A stretch of 64,000 bases of DNA from assembly GCF_036345915.1 (NCBI RefSeq), contig NZ_CP107785.1:7688001-7752000 (forward strand), written 5' to 3'. The notes below the pieces were generated by a model. It saw only the letters and a list, made by a program, of their open reading frames with translations, was not told the origin of the DNA and did no database searches. The position numbers were made by a program, and so were the translations under genes. Positions 1 to 10,074 of the stretch are shown here, piece by piece; within the stretch, counting starts at the first letter, position 1, and each line of letters opens with the position of its first letter. Source of the DNA: Nocardia sp. NBC_00565. GTDB lineage: Bacteria > Actinomycetota > Actinomycetes > Mycobacteriales > Mycobacteriaceae.

Positions 1-107
1 GTCTTGCCAGAGCCGGGTGCCGCTTCGATGAAGACGCGGGAGCAGCTTGTCCCGGCTGCGACGAGCTGTTCGTCTGTGAGTGCCTTAAGTGCAGGATCGC
101 TGCTCAC
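1..107 (-). CDS. UvrD/GajB-like helicase, N-terminal fragment (runs off left edge)
   Basis: Only the first 35 codons are inside the window. The GTG start at 105-107 shares one base with the TAG stop of the nuclease gene upstream. Residues 11-14 (LTDE) and Q14 look like the Q-motif of UvrD/PcrA superfamily 1 helicases, and residues 29-35 (AAPGSGK) are the start of a Walker A loop. A UvrD-type helicase directly after an OLD-type nuclease is the arrangement of Gabija (GajA then GajB) and of class 2 OLD systems. The rest of the gene, with the diagnostic helicase motifs, lies outside, so the family assignment rests on 35 residues plus context. Confidence 0.72.
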   Translation of the reverse strand, partial: MSSDPALKALTDEQLVAAGTSCSRVFIEAAPGSGK

Positions 108-2104
108 TATCGGGTTCCCGATGCCGACATCTCGCCGCTACTCGACCCACCTGCGGGATTGTCATCGATATCGACCTGGTCATCGGGAACAGAGGGAGAC
201 GCCGGTGATGGATAGAGGAAGAAGAGCATGTCGTTGATGTGAGCTGGCACGGTGACTTCAGTTCCCTGCTCACGGGCGAGGACGATCCGCTCGGCGAAGG
301 CCAGTGCGAACTCACCCTTCTTGCGGGCCGCAGGACCTGCCGGAGAGGCAGGCCGGGTGGCCGTCTGCGCACGCGCGCTTCTAAAGGCGTCACGAACACT
401 CTCGACTGTGAGAGGATCCGCGACCGCAACGCCGATCGCGTCCAGAGCCGCTCTCACCAGATCCTCGTTCCCGGGCGTCAGCGCTGGTTCAAGGGTCGGG
501 TGACTGTGGAAGACCTGCACGACATCAGGATCGTGATCGGCGACCCACGCCGGCGGCGTCGGAATTTCGTCTAGCTCTTTGTCGCTGTCGGACAGCACAG
601 CTAGCCGGTGACAGAGCTCATGATCGCGTGTCGCGAGCAGTCGAACGGGCCAAGGACCGACTCTGGTGCCCATTGCAACGATCGTGAGCGCATCAATAAA
701 GGCTTGCTTGGCCAAGTCCTCAGATGCCCAAACCCATGCCAACTCACGGAGCACAGCAACTTCAGTGACTCCTTCCACCAAGACGAGTCGTTCGGCAAAA
801 AGGGAAGTCGTACGGCTGGAGTCCAAATGCAAGCGCGCCTTGCGAAGCACATCGTCACGTTGCTTCAGGGGAATCATGGCGACGCTACGGCTGACATGCC
901 GCCCATCACCGAGACGTCGCAGCACGACAATGTCCTCGGGCAGTGCCGAGGTGATGACATCCGGAGCGTGACTGGATAGCACAACCTGCAGTTCAGGGCG
1001 ATCGGCCACAGTCCGGCGCAGGTGCCGCACCAACGCATGTTGCAACTGCGGATGCAAGTGGGCCTCGGGCTCTTCAATAAGGACCGTGGCGTGGAACGGC
1101 GCTTCCTGGAAGAACGAGTCCTCCGCGATTTCGGCCTCTTCTCGCGCCTGCGCAAGGAGACCTCGGGCCTGGTCAGCGTCCGACACATCAGGTACCGGAC
1201 TGTTGGAATTCACTGCATCCGTGGTGGTCTCGTCGGTGGCAGAAGCCGCGCCGTCACCTAGCACGGTTGTCGCAAGCAAGCTTCCGCCGGTCGAGGGGTC
1301 AGGGATCGCAGCGAGCGTGACAGCGATGTGCAGCAGGTTCACATACCCAAGGCCCGAAACATCGAGCGGCCGAGCGTGACTGCGCCCCTCAAGAACCGAC
1401 AGCATCAACTCGAGGACGCGAGCAAGGTAGGCATCGTCCACGCGTTGGCCCCGCACGTATGGCCATTGCCTCGCGACACCAGCTGTCAGCGAGTTCAGGT
1501 GTGCCGTAACGCGCTCCTCTACCGCCTGAATGAGCGGATCCGCGGAGAGCGCTTCCAACAGACCCCACGCACGGGCGCGCAACCCAGTGAGATTGCGTGT
1601 CTTATCGAGGCGCTGTTGTTGTGCGCGTAGCAGTTCCACAAGAATGCGCGCTTCACGTCGAGCCAACTCGTCGATGGGGTTTCGTTGCGCCGGTAAGTAG
1701 ATCAGCTTCACCGCAGAGGCAAGTTCATGACCTTGGTCCCACTGTGATCGGATGGTGCCGAGATTGCGAGACAGGGTCTTTCGCCATGTAGCCGCAACAT
1801 CACCTGGTTGAAGTGCTCCCGACTGCGATATCAGCTGTATGCCGAGCGGACCTTCCGCCGCGCCAGGCGGCTGCAACCTGCACTCGACGTCGATTCCGCG
1901 CTCACCGCTGCCGAGCGACGCCGCGCTGAAACGTCCTAGGGCAGGAAATGTCTCACCATGCCCAAGGTATGCGGCATCACTGAACGTCGTCTTGCCGGAG
2001 CTATTCGCTCCGACCAGGACCGCGAACCGCCCCGGAAGCCGCACCTCAAGCTCACTGTCTGCGCTCGCCCGCAGACCACGAACCGAAAGCTTGCTCAAGT
2101 ACAT
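107..2104 (-). CDS. OLD-family ATPase with Toprim nuclease domain (GajA-like)
   Basis: A 665-residue protein with an ABC-type ATPase followed by a Toprim nuclease. Visible motifs: Walker A GANSSGKTT at 32-40, a signature-like stretch SGLGYVNLLH near 250-259, Walker B LIEEPEAHLHP at 342-352, the H-loop LSSHAPD near 376-382, then a Toprim domain with VEG at 443-445 and DSD at 506-508. GajA and other OLD nucleases have this order. GajA is about 580 residues, so this copy is somewhat longer. ATG at 2102-2104 is preceded by a GAGAGG ribosome site. It overlaps the helicase gene by one base, so the two are almost certainly co-translated. Likely role: nucleotide-sensing DNA nuclease of a Gabija-like anti-phage system. 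The subfamily within OLD is not certain. Confidence 0.85.
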   Translation of the reverse strand: MYLSKLSVRGLRASADSELEVRLPGRFAVLVGANSSGKTTFSDAAYLGHGETFPALGRFSAASLGSGERGIDVECRLQPPGAAEGPLGIQLISQSGALQPGDVAATWRKTLSRNLGTIRSQWDQGHELASAVKLIYLPAQRNPIDELARREARILVELLRAQQQRLDKTRNLTGLRARAWGLLEALSADPLIQAVEERVTAHLNSLTAGVARQWPYVRGQRVDDAYLARVLELMLSVLEGRSHARPLDVSGLGYVNLLHIAVTLAAIPDPSTGGSLLATTVLGDGAASATDETTTDAVNSNSPVPDVSDADQARGLLAQAREEAEIAEDSFFQEAPFHATVLIEEPEAHLHPQLQHALVRHLRRTVADRPELQVVLSSHAPDVITSALPEDIVVLRRLGDGRHVSRSVAMIPLKQRDDVLRKARLHLDSSRTTSLFAERLVLVEGVTEVAVLRELAWVWASEDLAKQAFIDALTIVAMGTRVGPWPVRLLATRDHELCHRLAVLSDSDKELDEIPTPPAWVADHDPDVVQVFHSHPTLEPALTPGNEDLVRAALDAIGVAVADPLTVESVRDAFRSARAQTATRPASPAGPAARKKGEFALAFAERIVLAREQGTEVTVPAHINDMLFFLYPSPASPSVPDDQVDIDDNPAGGSSSGEMSASGTR

Positions 2105-2785
2105 CTGGTTGCCTCTCAGAGGTCAGAACCGCACACATGACGAACCGAGGGGCGATGTTACCGAGCATCGACGACAGCAGTCCTTTCCGCCGTAGCCAAG
2201 ACGCTCGAACACGCTGAAAGGCAGCGGGATCCATCGATCGCTTCGGTTGACCCAGCATGACTCGAACAAGATGGAATCTGCGAAATCTACTCATCGAGCA
2301 ATGCCGCGTGTCAGCCGAGCTGTTTCACACCATCGCCTTCCGTGCCCCGAGAACAGTATGGGCCGCCAGACGGCGAGAGCTGGTTGCCAGATCAGGGACC
2401 CGGAACACCATCGCGGCCACCATTGCCCGTGAGGCATGCACCGGCACCTCTGGGTGATCACACCAACCGAACACGGTGTTGTGCGTCGATGAATCACAGG
2501 CATCCCAGTCGCGAAGCTGCACCCGAGGCAAAATCCCCATACAGCAACAGTATTCCCGGCCAGCGACACCCCCGGCCAGTGCGCATCTGGTCATCCAGCC
2601 GGGCTGGGGCTAGTTCAACCAAAGAGATTGCTGCACCCATGATCTGGAGACCCGCCGGTGCGTTGCGGCGGGCCGGCCGGAGGGTGATGATGAACCGAAT
2701 GAAGTGTCTATAGAACGGATCGCAACCCTCGATCGGTGCCTGTCGATCTTCATCAGTCAGGTGCGCCGGTGACTAGGCTTATCGG
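2105..2785. other. intergenic, no supported gene
   Basis: This 681-bp stretch separates the divergent nuclease and GHKL genes. Short open frames on both strands have poor composition, no convincing ribosome site and no motif I recognise. It must hold the promoters for both flanking genes. A TATAGA hexamer at 2709-2714 is the only promoter-like element I noticed and has no clear -35 partner. Confidence 0.5.
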
Positions 2786-4768
2786 GTGGAAGACCTGATC
2801 CTTAAGGCTGGCGATGACCTTGTCGCTCGCATAGCTCACGAGGGCGACCCAGTACGCGCCGTCGTCGAGCTTGTCTGGAACGCTATCGATGCCGAGGCCA
2901 CAACAGTCGCAGTCGAGTTGGAGCGCAACACGGCGGACGCGATCGCTGCCGTGCGCGTCGTGGATGACGGCCACGGAATCAGCTCCGACGAGGTGGAATC
3001 GACATTCGGCCGAATCGGCGATTCATGGAAGAAACGCACCGAGAAGACGAAGAACGGTCAGCGCTACCTGCACGGCAAGCTGGGCGAGGGGCGCCTGCGC
3101 GCCTTCGCTCTCGGGACCCGCGTCACCTGGGCCAGCGTGAGCAGCAACACCGCAGGGGTACGTCAAGAAGTGACGATTTCCGGCAGCCACAACAATCGGC
3201 ACGTCTTCCGATGGGATGCCGCCGCATCTGTTGTCCCTAGGACTGGTACGACGGTCACCATCCACAACGACCAACAGCGTTCACTCGCGGCACTGGAGGT
3301 AGACACTGCCCTCGCGACGCTTCGGTCGCACTTCGCTCCGATCCTGCTGAACGAGCAGACCAATCTGACGGTCACCTTCGACAAGACAACGCTCGATCCT
3401 TCCCAGGAAATGCTCCACGACAAACGTGTCCCGGTGAGCTTCGGCGACGGCACCACGAGCAACGAGGCGACTGTTCGGATCATCGAATGGCGATCCGGAA
3501 AGCACCGGGCCATCTACTTCGGTCCCGATGAAGACCACTTCCCGTACGAAGAATCCGGCAGCGATATCGAGGGACAGTTTGCTTATTCGGCGTATGTCAC
3601 CTGGCCGGGCCTGGGCACTGCTCAGCTCGCATTGCTCGGGCTCGGCGATATGGCGCCGGAGCCGGTCGGCGAGTTGTGGCAGGCGATCCGTAAGGCGATC
3701 CGTGAGCACTTCGCTGGGCGTCGGCGCGAACGCCGACGTGAGCAAGTCGATCAGTGGAAAGAAACGGGTGCCTACCCGTACCAGGGTGAACCTGCCAGTG
3801 AGCCTGAGCGGGCGGAACGGGCTGTCTTCGACGTCGTCTCAGGCACTCTCGTGCCGCACATCTCGAAGAACAAGAACGACGCCCGCCTGACCCTGGTGCT
3901 TCTCCGAGACGCGATACGTCACGACCCGGATCAGCTGACGACGATCCTGCACGAAGTCGTGTCCTTGAACGAGGCAGACCGTGACACCCTGACACGGCTG
4001 CTCAGCGAGACCACCTTGTCGGCAATTATCAGGTCGGCGAACCTGGTCACGAGTCGGCACAAGTTCCTAGCTGGGCTCCAACACCTCATTTTCGACCCCC
4101 GCGACGCGGGCCGCGTCGGTGAACGCGACCATCTCCACAAGATCTTGGAGCGAGAACTGTGGATCTTCGGCGAGGGCTATCACCTCATGAACAGCGAGCG
4201 GGGCCTCACCGAACTCCTGCGCACCCATCTCCTGCTCGAAGGGCTACCCGCCAGTGACGTTACGCCCGTCACGCGGTGGGATGGGACTAGCGGACGGGTC
4301 GACCTGCACCTCGCCGCGCAATACAAGGAGCACGACCGTATCCGGCATCTCGTGATCGAGCTCAAGGCCCCGAACGTCACGCTCACCCAGAAAGAGCTCA
4401 ATCAGCTCGAGGGCTATATCAACACGGTTCGCACCACCGCCGCCTTCGCCACTGACCGATCATCGTGGGATTTCATCCTCGTTGGGACGGATTTCGACGA
4501 CCTCGTCGACGACCGGATTCCGGAGCGGTACCGAGAAACTGGTCAGTTCCTATCGCCACCATCCAAGCCTGGCAGACCGCATGTACGAGGATTCGTGCGA
4601 CGGTGGCGGGACATCATCGACGAGAACAAGCGCCGATTGGACTTCGTTACGTCCACCCTTGAGCACGACCCGTCGATCACCGAGGGGCTGCAATATGTGC
4701 GCGCGGAGTATCGGGACCTGCTGCCGGCCTCTCTGCTCGAGTCTCAGCCGACCACACCTGCCGCGTAA
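2786..4768 (+). CDS. GHKL (Hsp90/MutL/MORC-like) ATPase fused to a PD-(D/E)XK-like domain
   Basis: A 660-residue protein, GTG start. The N-terminus is a complete Bergerat ATP-binding fold: E28 and N32 in ELVWNAID, DDGHG at 60-64, the glycine-rich lid HGKLGEG near 96-102, and a TGTTVTIHN strand near 154. The middle is unassigned. The C-terminal 170 residues contain GRVDLHL (about 504) followed by VIELKAP (about 522), which is the D...ExK spacing of a PD-(D/E)XK nuclease. MutL/MORC-like ATPases joined to nuclease modules are known near restriction systems in bacteria, and this gene lies between a Gabija-like pair and a type ISP enzyme. Inference: an ATP-gated nuclease of a defence system. I cannot match it to a named system. 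Confidence 0.75.
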   Translation: MEDLILKAGDDLVARIAHEGDPVRAVVELVWNAIDAEATTVAVELERNTADAIAAVRVVDDGHGISSDEVESTFGRIGDSWKKRTEKTKNGQRYLHGKLGEGRLRAFALGTRVTWASVSSNTAGVRQEVTISGSHNNRHVFRWDAAASVVPRTGTTVTIHNDQQRSLAALEVDTALATLRSHFAPILLNEQTNLTVTFDKTTLDPSQEMLHDKRVPVSFGDGTTSNEATVRIIEWRSGKHRAIYFGPDEDHFPYEESGSDIEGQFAYSAYVTWPGLGTAQLALLGLGDMAPEPVGELWQAIRKAIREHFAGRRRERRREQVDQWKETGAYPYQGEPASEPERAERAVFDVVSGTLVPHISKNKNDARLTLVLLRDAIRHDPDQLTTILHEVVSLNEADRDTLTRLLSETTLSAIIRSANLVTSRHKFLAGLQHLIFDPRDAGRVGERDHLHKILERELWIFGEGYHLMNSERGLTELLRTHLLLEGLPASDVTPVTRWDGTSGRVDLHLAAQYKEHDRIRHLVIELKAPNVTLTQKELNQLEGYINTVRTTAAFATDRSSWDFILVGTDFDDLVDDRIPERYRETGQFLSPPSKPGRPHVRGFVRRWRDIIDENKRRLDFVTSTLEHDPSITEGLQYVRAEYRDLLPASLLESQPTTPAA

Positions 4769-4867
4769 TGCGCACAGCCGACGGGGATCCTCGCGCGCGA
4801 CCCTATGTATGTCAGCTCCGATGTCAGCGCCAATCCGGGTCGGCGGCCTGGCGCGTGACGTGAACAG

Positions 4868-5118
4868 TCACGCTGGATTCTTCAGTACGCGAGTCAGATG
4901 GTTGGACAAGATTCGGCGCGAGACACCGATCCGGTCGGCGAGATCGGACAGGTAGCTCGGCGCGGTGCGCAACGCGAGCAGGTCCGGTCGTCGGCGTCGA
5001 ACTCCACCGATCCACCACCATGTGCGAGGAGCTCGCAAAACATCGCGTACCCCTGAACGATCGCCGACTCCCGGTCCGCCGTAGAACACACTCCGACCGC
5101 GAGATTGCTGGTCATCAT
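4868..5118 (-). pseudogene. possible ArsR-like regulator remnant, frameshifted
   Basis: Two adjacent frames carry matching pieces of what looks like one small regulator. The upstream piece (about 4986-5118) starts MTSNLAVGV and breaks off. The downstream piece (4868-4996) encodes a helix-turn-helix, with PSYLSDLADRIGVSRR then ILSNHLTRVL, very like the recognition helix of ArsR/CmtR metal sensors. It stops just after the recognition helix, so no effector-binding part remains. No intact frame joins the pieces. It fills most of the gap between the GHKL gene and the restriction gene. The family call is tentative and the fragment is probably not functional. Confidence 0.35.
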
Positions 5119-5214
5119 GACAATCGAGTCGAGAGACGGCCTGATCCAGCACAGCGCTGCCATAGCCTTCGTCTCGTCTTATCCAAGCCCAGTGCGCGGT
5201 CAGTGTGCCGAACT

Positions 5215-8200
5215 TCAATCCAGGATCTGTAGTGGCGGCAATCCGTCCACGACTTTCATGGTCTCCAGGCTGACAGTCACAATCCGCCGGATGAGGTCGA
5301 TGATGTACCGCGGATCGTCGGACCAGTCGTTGGGGTCGTTGACGATCTCCGACTCCTTGTCGACCTTGATTTGATACCGGTCGATGATCCACTCGATCGC
5401 AGAACGCGCTCCGAGCTGGTAGCGATACGCCTCCTCCGGAATATTGGTGAGGGTGACTCGACTGTTGTAGACGATCGTCGAACGATCTTGCTTTCCCTTC
5501 GCCTTGGGGATCTTCATCTTCGCGACCCTGTACAGCTCGTCGGCTTGGGTACTGGATGCGTCGCCGGTTACTTTCTCGACGATGCCCTTGTACGGCTCCG
5601 CCTGCTCATAGTTGATATGCAGGCTGGCGAGCTTCTGGCCAGCCTCGGCGAAGCCTCGAAAGTCGTCCACCTTGGGAATGCGAGGAAGGGACTTCTTTAG
5701 GTCAGCGGCGAAAAGATCGCGGTACTCGGCAGAGTGGAGCAGTCCATACGTGTAGTAGAAGATATCGTCCTTGCTGATTACCTCGTCGGCATAGACTGCA
5801 CGGTAGGACGCCAAGGCGGCATCGGTGATGTTGTCGACGCGCTCATAGCCACCTTCGCCCGCTGCTGCGAAAAGATCGTCGCCTTGGCCGAGCTTGCGGT
5901 AGGTGAAGCGGGGATAGAACTGTCCCGTACCCGATCCCCAAGTGGCGAGGTCAGGAACCTGGTCGACAGCTAACACGGAGAACGGCTTGCCACTGCCGGT
6001 ACCTGTCGCGTAGAAACCAAAATTCACTTCCGCCGGTGTTGGAAAGATCCTGGGCAGCTTGGACGTATCGTGTGTGAGTCGTGAATCGAAGTAACACCGC
6101 GTTTTGTTGAACGGACGGTAGGCGGCGATAGCAATAGCCTGCGGATTGAACTCGTACTTTTCGCCACGGGCCACTCGGGACTTGTCGGCCCGATTCCAGC
6201 TGATGCGCCGCGAGTCCATGTCGACCCACTGCTCGGCATCTTTAGCCGTTGGCGACATCAAACCTTGGGTTCGGCAGTGCTCACTAAACTCGTCGACCTG
6301 CCCGTTGTAGAAGTCAATAAGTGACTTCATATTTGTAGCGACCGTTTCGCCGGAAAAATTATAGATCCAGGTGTCACGAGCTGTATTCAACCCATAGGAG
6401 TAGACCGAGAAGACCGCATTCTGTCCGCGCACCTTATCCTTGTCGCTGATGGCCTGGAATGTTGCGAACTGATCGTCACGTTGATTGATCCAGTCGCCTT
6501 CGGCATTGGGAGTAATCTGTTCCCACGGTACGGTATCCAGACTCTGAGCGGCGATTGTGCGTAGCTTTTCGTCTCGGGTCCGGGCATCACCGATATCCCG
6601 GTAGTAAAGAGCGCAGCCTTCGCCCGCGGTGGCGCTCTTATCGCCTTTGACCAGTATCAGGATGGCGACTCCAGTTTGACTTCCTTCACCGAATACCTTT
6701 TCACCCTCCTTGCGCCAGTCGGTCCGCTGATTGCCTCGCAAGTTGTAGCAGTAGATCGCGTCGAACTCATCCACTAGCGACTTACGCAGTCCGTCTGTGC
6801 TTGTACCGTCGACATATCCGCTGTTAGATACAAAGGCGACAACACCTTCGTTTTTGATGCGGTCAGAAGCCCAGCGGATTGCGCGAATGTATGAGTCGTA
6901 GAGCTTGTTTTTGTTGCCAGCCACGGAGCCAGCTACATATGTCTCAGCGATACGACCGTCGAGATCCACATATTTTTGGTTCTGATTGTTGTCGTTGACA
7001 CTGTTCTGTCCCACCGAGTAAGGAGGGTTTCCGATAACGACACGAATGTTCTGCTTCTGCTGCTTCTTAGCGCGCGCACTGTTCCCCTCCATGACGTCCA
7101 TACCGTCAAGCTTCGCCGTGCCCTCGGCGAGTTGGAAGGTGTCCGTGAGCACGATGCCTTCGAAGGAGTTGTAATCACCGCCAGCAAGGTCATGGAAGGC
7201 CGCTTCGATGTTTATTGCGGCAATGTAGTACGCGAGGAGCACGATTTCGTTGGCGTGCAGTTCACTCGTGTACTTCCGCAGCAGGTCTTCTGGCTTGATG
7301 AGGCCGGATTGAAGGAGACGCACCGGAAAGGTGCCGGTTCCAACAAACGGGTCGATGATCTCGACACCTTCGTCCGAAAAGGAGTGACCGAGGTGTTTGA
7401 CCAAAGCCTGTTCTGTCGCGCGGAGCATGAAGTCGACGATTTCGATGGGGGTGTAGACAATACCGAGGGCGTCTGCAGTCTTGGGCAACGCGGTCTTGAA
7501 GAACTTGTCGTACAACTCGACGATAACGCGCTGGCGCCCTTCATGGTTGTCGATACCCTCAGCGCGAACCTTCACCGATTGGTAAAAGCCCTCCAAAGTC
7601 TTGGCCTCTGCGTCCAGACCCTGGTCGTCGAGGATGTCGAGCATCCGCTGCATGGCCTTGGAGACAGGGTTGTGCTCGGAGAAGCCGTAGTCCTTGAACA
7701 GGGCGTCGAAGACTGGCTTGGTGACGATGTGCTGGGCAAGCATGTCGATGGCGTCAGAATTGGTGACACCAGGATTAATTGTCTCGCGCAGCTCGCAGAC
7801 GAACTCTTCAAATGCCGTCTGCTTCTCGGGGATCGTCAGTGCTGCCTTGATGCGAGTGACGTGTCGGTCGGCGATCTGAGCGATGTCCTTGGCCCAGTCT
7901 TCCCAGTAGTGACGTTCGCCGACCTTGTCGACGATGCGGGCGTAGATGGCGTCGCGCCAGTCGCTGATGGAGAAGAGTGCGTCCTGGATGCCCTGGGCAC
8001 TCTGGGCTTCCTTGTCCTTGGCTGCTTGGCCGCTGTCGGAGGTGCTGGAGCCGTCCTTGTCGCCGATGGTCTCGTCGCTGGGGCCGATGTGGCCGATGCC
8101 GATCTTGTTGTCGGGCTTGTTCTTGTTCAGCTCGATCTGGTTGACGGTCGCGTTGAACCGGTCGTCGTGGGCGCGCAGAGCCTGAAGGACCTGCCACACG

Positions 8201-10074
8201 GTTTTGAACCGCTGGTTGTCGGCGAGCGCCTTCTCGGCTGGCATCCCGGCGGGGATGGCGACGGGCAGGATGATGTAGCCGTAGTTCTTGCCGGGGGCCA
8301 GGCGCATCACGCGGCCGACGGACTGGACGACGTCGACGACCGAGTTGCGGGGGTGCAGGAACAGGACAGCGTCCAGGCTGGGAACGTCAACACCCTCGGA
8401 CAGGCAGCGGGCGTTGGAGAGGATGCGCGCTTGATTTTGGCCCGGATCCTGTTTGAGCCAGTCGAGGAGCCGGTTGCGTTGCAGGGTGTTGAAGGTGCCG
8501 TCTACATGGTCGACCTCGCAGTGCAACAGGTCGTCGTCCGCATCGTCGTAGGCATCGACAACCTCGTTGAAGCGGGCGGCAATCTCCTTCGAATCAGCGA
8601 TGGAGCGAGCGAAGGCGACAGCCCGCTTCATCGGTGCCTCGCCCTCGGCGAAGCCGGAGCCGTCAGCGAAGGTGCCGGTGCGCTTGGCCATTGCGTTCCA
8701 GCAGCCGATGATCTTGGATGCGTCGTCGATGTTCAGCTCGGATCCGCTGGCGAGGCCCTTCTGGAGGGTCTTGGCGACGACGCCCTCGTCGATGGTGAGG
8801 ATCAGGACCTTATAGTCGGTGAGCAGGCCCTTTGCCACCGCTTTGCCGAAGCCCAGGCGGTGGAACTCCGGTCCGAACATCTTCTCGTCGTCCATCGAGG
8901 TCAGGACTGCGTCTGCGTTCTTCGCATCTGCCTTGGTGTCCTGGTTGTAGATGCGCGGGGTCGCTGTCATATAGAGGCGCCGGTCCGCACCGAGGTAGGT
9001 GTCGTCGTGGACCCTGACGAACGCCGACTCGTCGTTCCCTGCCAAAGTGACACCGGTCGTGCGGTGTGCCTCGTCGCACAGAATGAGATCGAAGCGTGCC
9101 AGCCCTTTCTTCTGTGCCTCAGCGACGGTGGCGATGGACTGGTAGGTCGAGAACACCACGGTCAGCCCAGCGGTCGACTCCACCGAGGCCATCTGCTGGA
9201 TCAGGCGGTCCGAGTCCGTGGTCGGTGGCAAAGCCAGGTCGTAGGTGGCCATGTCGTTGTCATCGCCCATAGTTTGCTGCTTGCCGACTTTTCGGTCGGA
9301 GCACACCGCAAAACCGCGCAGCGGAACCTCGGTCTCGAACGACCATTCACGCAGCGTCTGCGAGAGCAGAGCGATGGAAGGAACCAGAAACAGGATAGTT
9401 GTGTGGTCTCCCACCCCAGCCTCGGCGCGCTCCTGCTGCAGCCGCTCGACGATCTTCAGTCCGGTGAAGGTCTTGCCGGTGCCGCAAGCCATGATCAACT
9501 TGCCGCGGTTGTTGCTCGCGAATCCCGCGAAGACGTCGTCGATCGCGGCGTCCTGGTGCTTCCTCGGCTCCTTCTTCTTTTGCAGGCCCAGCTCGATGGG
9601 AGCACCAACTGCGGGGAGGTGCCACTCCACCGGACTGCTGGCAATCTGTGACAGCCCGAGGCGGGTGACAGGGATCTGTTGGTCGTTGAGGGCTGCCTCG
9701 GCGTGCACGCCCCACTTGTCGGTTGTCGAGATAATCATGCGGCGGGTGAAGCCACCCTTGCCGGACGCAGTGAAGAAGGAGTCGATGTCTTCTTTGCTGA
9801 CGGTGTACTGCGGCTCATAGAATTTGCACTGGATCGCGCAGAAGCCGCCCGTCTCCCGGTCCTGGGCAACCAGGTCGATCCCGGTGTCGCGCTTGTCGTC
9901 CTCGGCTCCGGGCCAGTCGGCCCACATCCACACCCGGCTGAACTGCTCGGTCCACTCCGGGTCCGTGCTGAGGTACTGCAGCATCAATTCCTCGAAGCGC
10001 GTACCGCGATCGCGATTCGAGGCGGAACCCTCGCGGATCGCCTTCAGAACGTCGTGCACCGTCGTCGTGGCCAC
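5215..10074 (-). CDS. type ISP restriction-modification enzyme (nuclease-helicase-methyltransferase-specificity)
   Basis: A single 1619-residue polypeptide, close in size to LlaGI/LlaBIII (about 1570). Residues 1-165 form an Mrr-like PD-(D/E)XK nuclease with TGIDLVAQD and IQCKFY. A superfamily 2 translocase follows: ACGTGKT near 200, DEAH near 335, TATP near 375, QSVGRVMR near 590. Then an N6-adenine methyltransferase with DPFVGTGTF near 910 and NPPYSVG near 1015. The C-terminal 500 residues fit a target-recognition region. These enzymes methylate one strand of an asymmetric site and cleave after translocation and collision, so no partner genes are needed. GTG start at 10074 with a GGGGAG site upstream. 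All catalytic motifs are present. Confidence 0.93.
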   Translation of the reverse strand: MATTTVHDVLKAIREGSASNRDRGTRFEELMLQYLSTDPEWTEQFSRVWMWADWPGAEDDKRDTGIDLVAQDRETGGFCAIQCKFYEPQYTVSKEDIDSFFTASGKGGFTRRMIISTTDKWGVHAEAALNDQQIPVTRLGLSQIASSPVEWHLPAVGAPIELGLQKKKEPRKHQDAAIDDVFAGFASNNRGKLIMACGTGKTFTGLKIVERLQQERAEAGVGDHTTILFLVPSIALLSQTLREWSFETEVPLRGFAVCSDRKVGKQQTMGDDNDMATYDLALPPTTDSDRLIQQMASVESTAGLTVVFSTYQSIATVAEAQKKGLARFDLILCDEAHRTTGVTLAGNDESAFVRVHDDTYLGADRRLYMTATPRIYNQDTKADAKNADAVLTSMDDEKMFGPEFHRLGFGKAVAKGLLTDYKVLILTIDEGVVAKTLQKGLASGSELNIDDASKIIGCWNAMAKRTGTFADGSGFAEGEAPMKRAVAFARSIADSKEIAARFNEVVDAYDDADDDLLHCEVDHVDGTFNTLQRNRLLDWLKQDPGQNQARILSNARCLSEGVDVPSLDAVLFLHPRNSVVDVVQSVGRVMRLAPGKNYGYIILPVAIPAGMPAEKALADNQRFKTVWQVLQALRAHDDRFNATVNQIELNKNKPDNKIGIGHIGPSDETIGDKDGSSTSDSGQAAKDKEAQSAQGIQDALFSISDWRDAIYARIVDKVGERHYWEDWAKDIAQIADRHVTRIKAALTIPEKQTAFEEFVCELRETINPGVTNSDAIDMLAQHIVTKPVFDALFKDYGFSEHNPVSKAMQRMLDILDDQGLDAEAKTLEGFYQSVKVRAEGIDNHEGRQRVIVELYDKFFKTALPKTADALGIVYTPIEIVDFMLRATEQALVKHLGHSFSDEGVEIIDPFVGTGTFPVRLLQSGLIKPEDLLRKYTSELHANEIVLLAYYIAAINIEAAFHDLAGGDYNSFEGIVLTDTFQLAEGTAKLDGMDVMEGNSARAKKQQKQNIRVVIGNPPYSVGQNSVNDNNQNQKYVDLDGRIAETYVAGSVAGNKNKLYDSYIRAIRWASDRIKNEGVVAFVSNSGYVDGTSTDGLRKSLVDEFDAIYCYNLRGNQRTDWRKEGEKVFGEGSQTGVAILILVKGDKSATAGEGCALYYRDIGDARTRDEKLRTIAAQSLDTVPWEQITPNAEGDWINQRDDQFATFQAISDKDKVRGQNAVFSVYSYGLNTARDTWIYNFSGETVATNMKSLIDFYNGQVDEFSEHCRTQGLMSPTAKDAEQWVDMDSRRISWNRADKSRVARGEKYEFNPQAIAIAAYRPFNKTRCYFDSRLTHDTSKLPRIFPTPAEVNFGFYATGTGSGKPFSVLAVDQVPDLATWGSGTGQFYPRFTYRKLGQGDDLFAAAGEGGYERVDNITDAALASYRAVYADEVISKDDIFYYTYGLLHSAEYRDLFAADLKKSLPRIPKVDDFRGFAEAGQKLASLHINYEQAEPYKGIVEKVTGDASSTQADELYRVAKMKIPKAKGKQDRSTIVYNSRVTLTNIPEEAYRYQLGARSAIEWIIDRYQIKVDKESEIVNDPNDWSDDPRYIIDLIRRIVTVSLETMKVVDGLPPLQILD

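Noticed and set aside
2247..2457. Small plus-strand frames between the nuclease and GHKL genes
   Set aside because: No spaced ribosome site, two overlapping alternatives in different frames, no motif.
6976..9651. 891-codon open frame on the plus strand
   Set aside because: Exactly antisense to the restriction enzyme, whose frame has all catalytic motifs. The plus reading has repetitive Val/Gly/Asp/Leu shadow composition.
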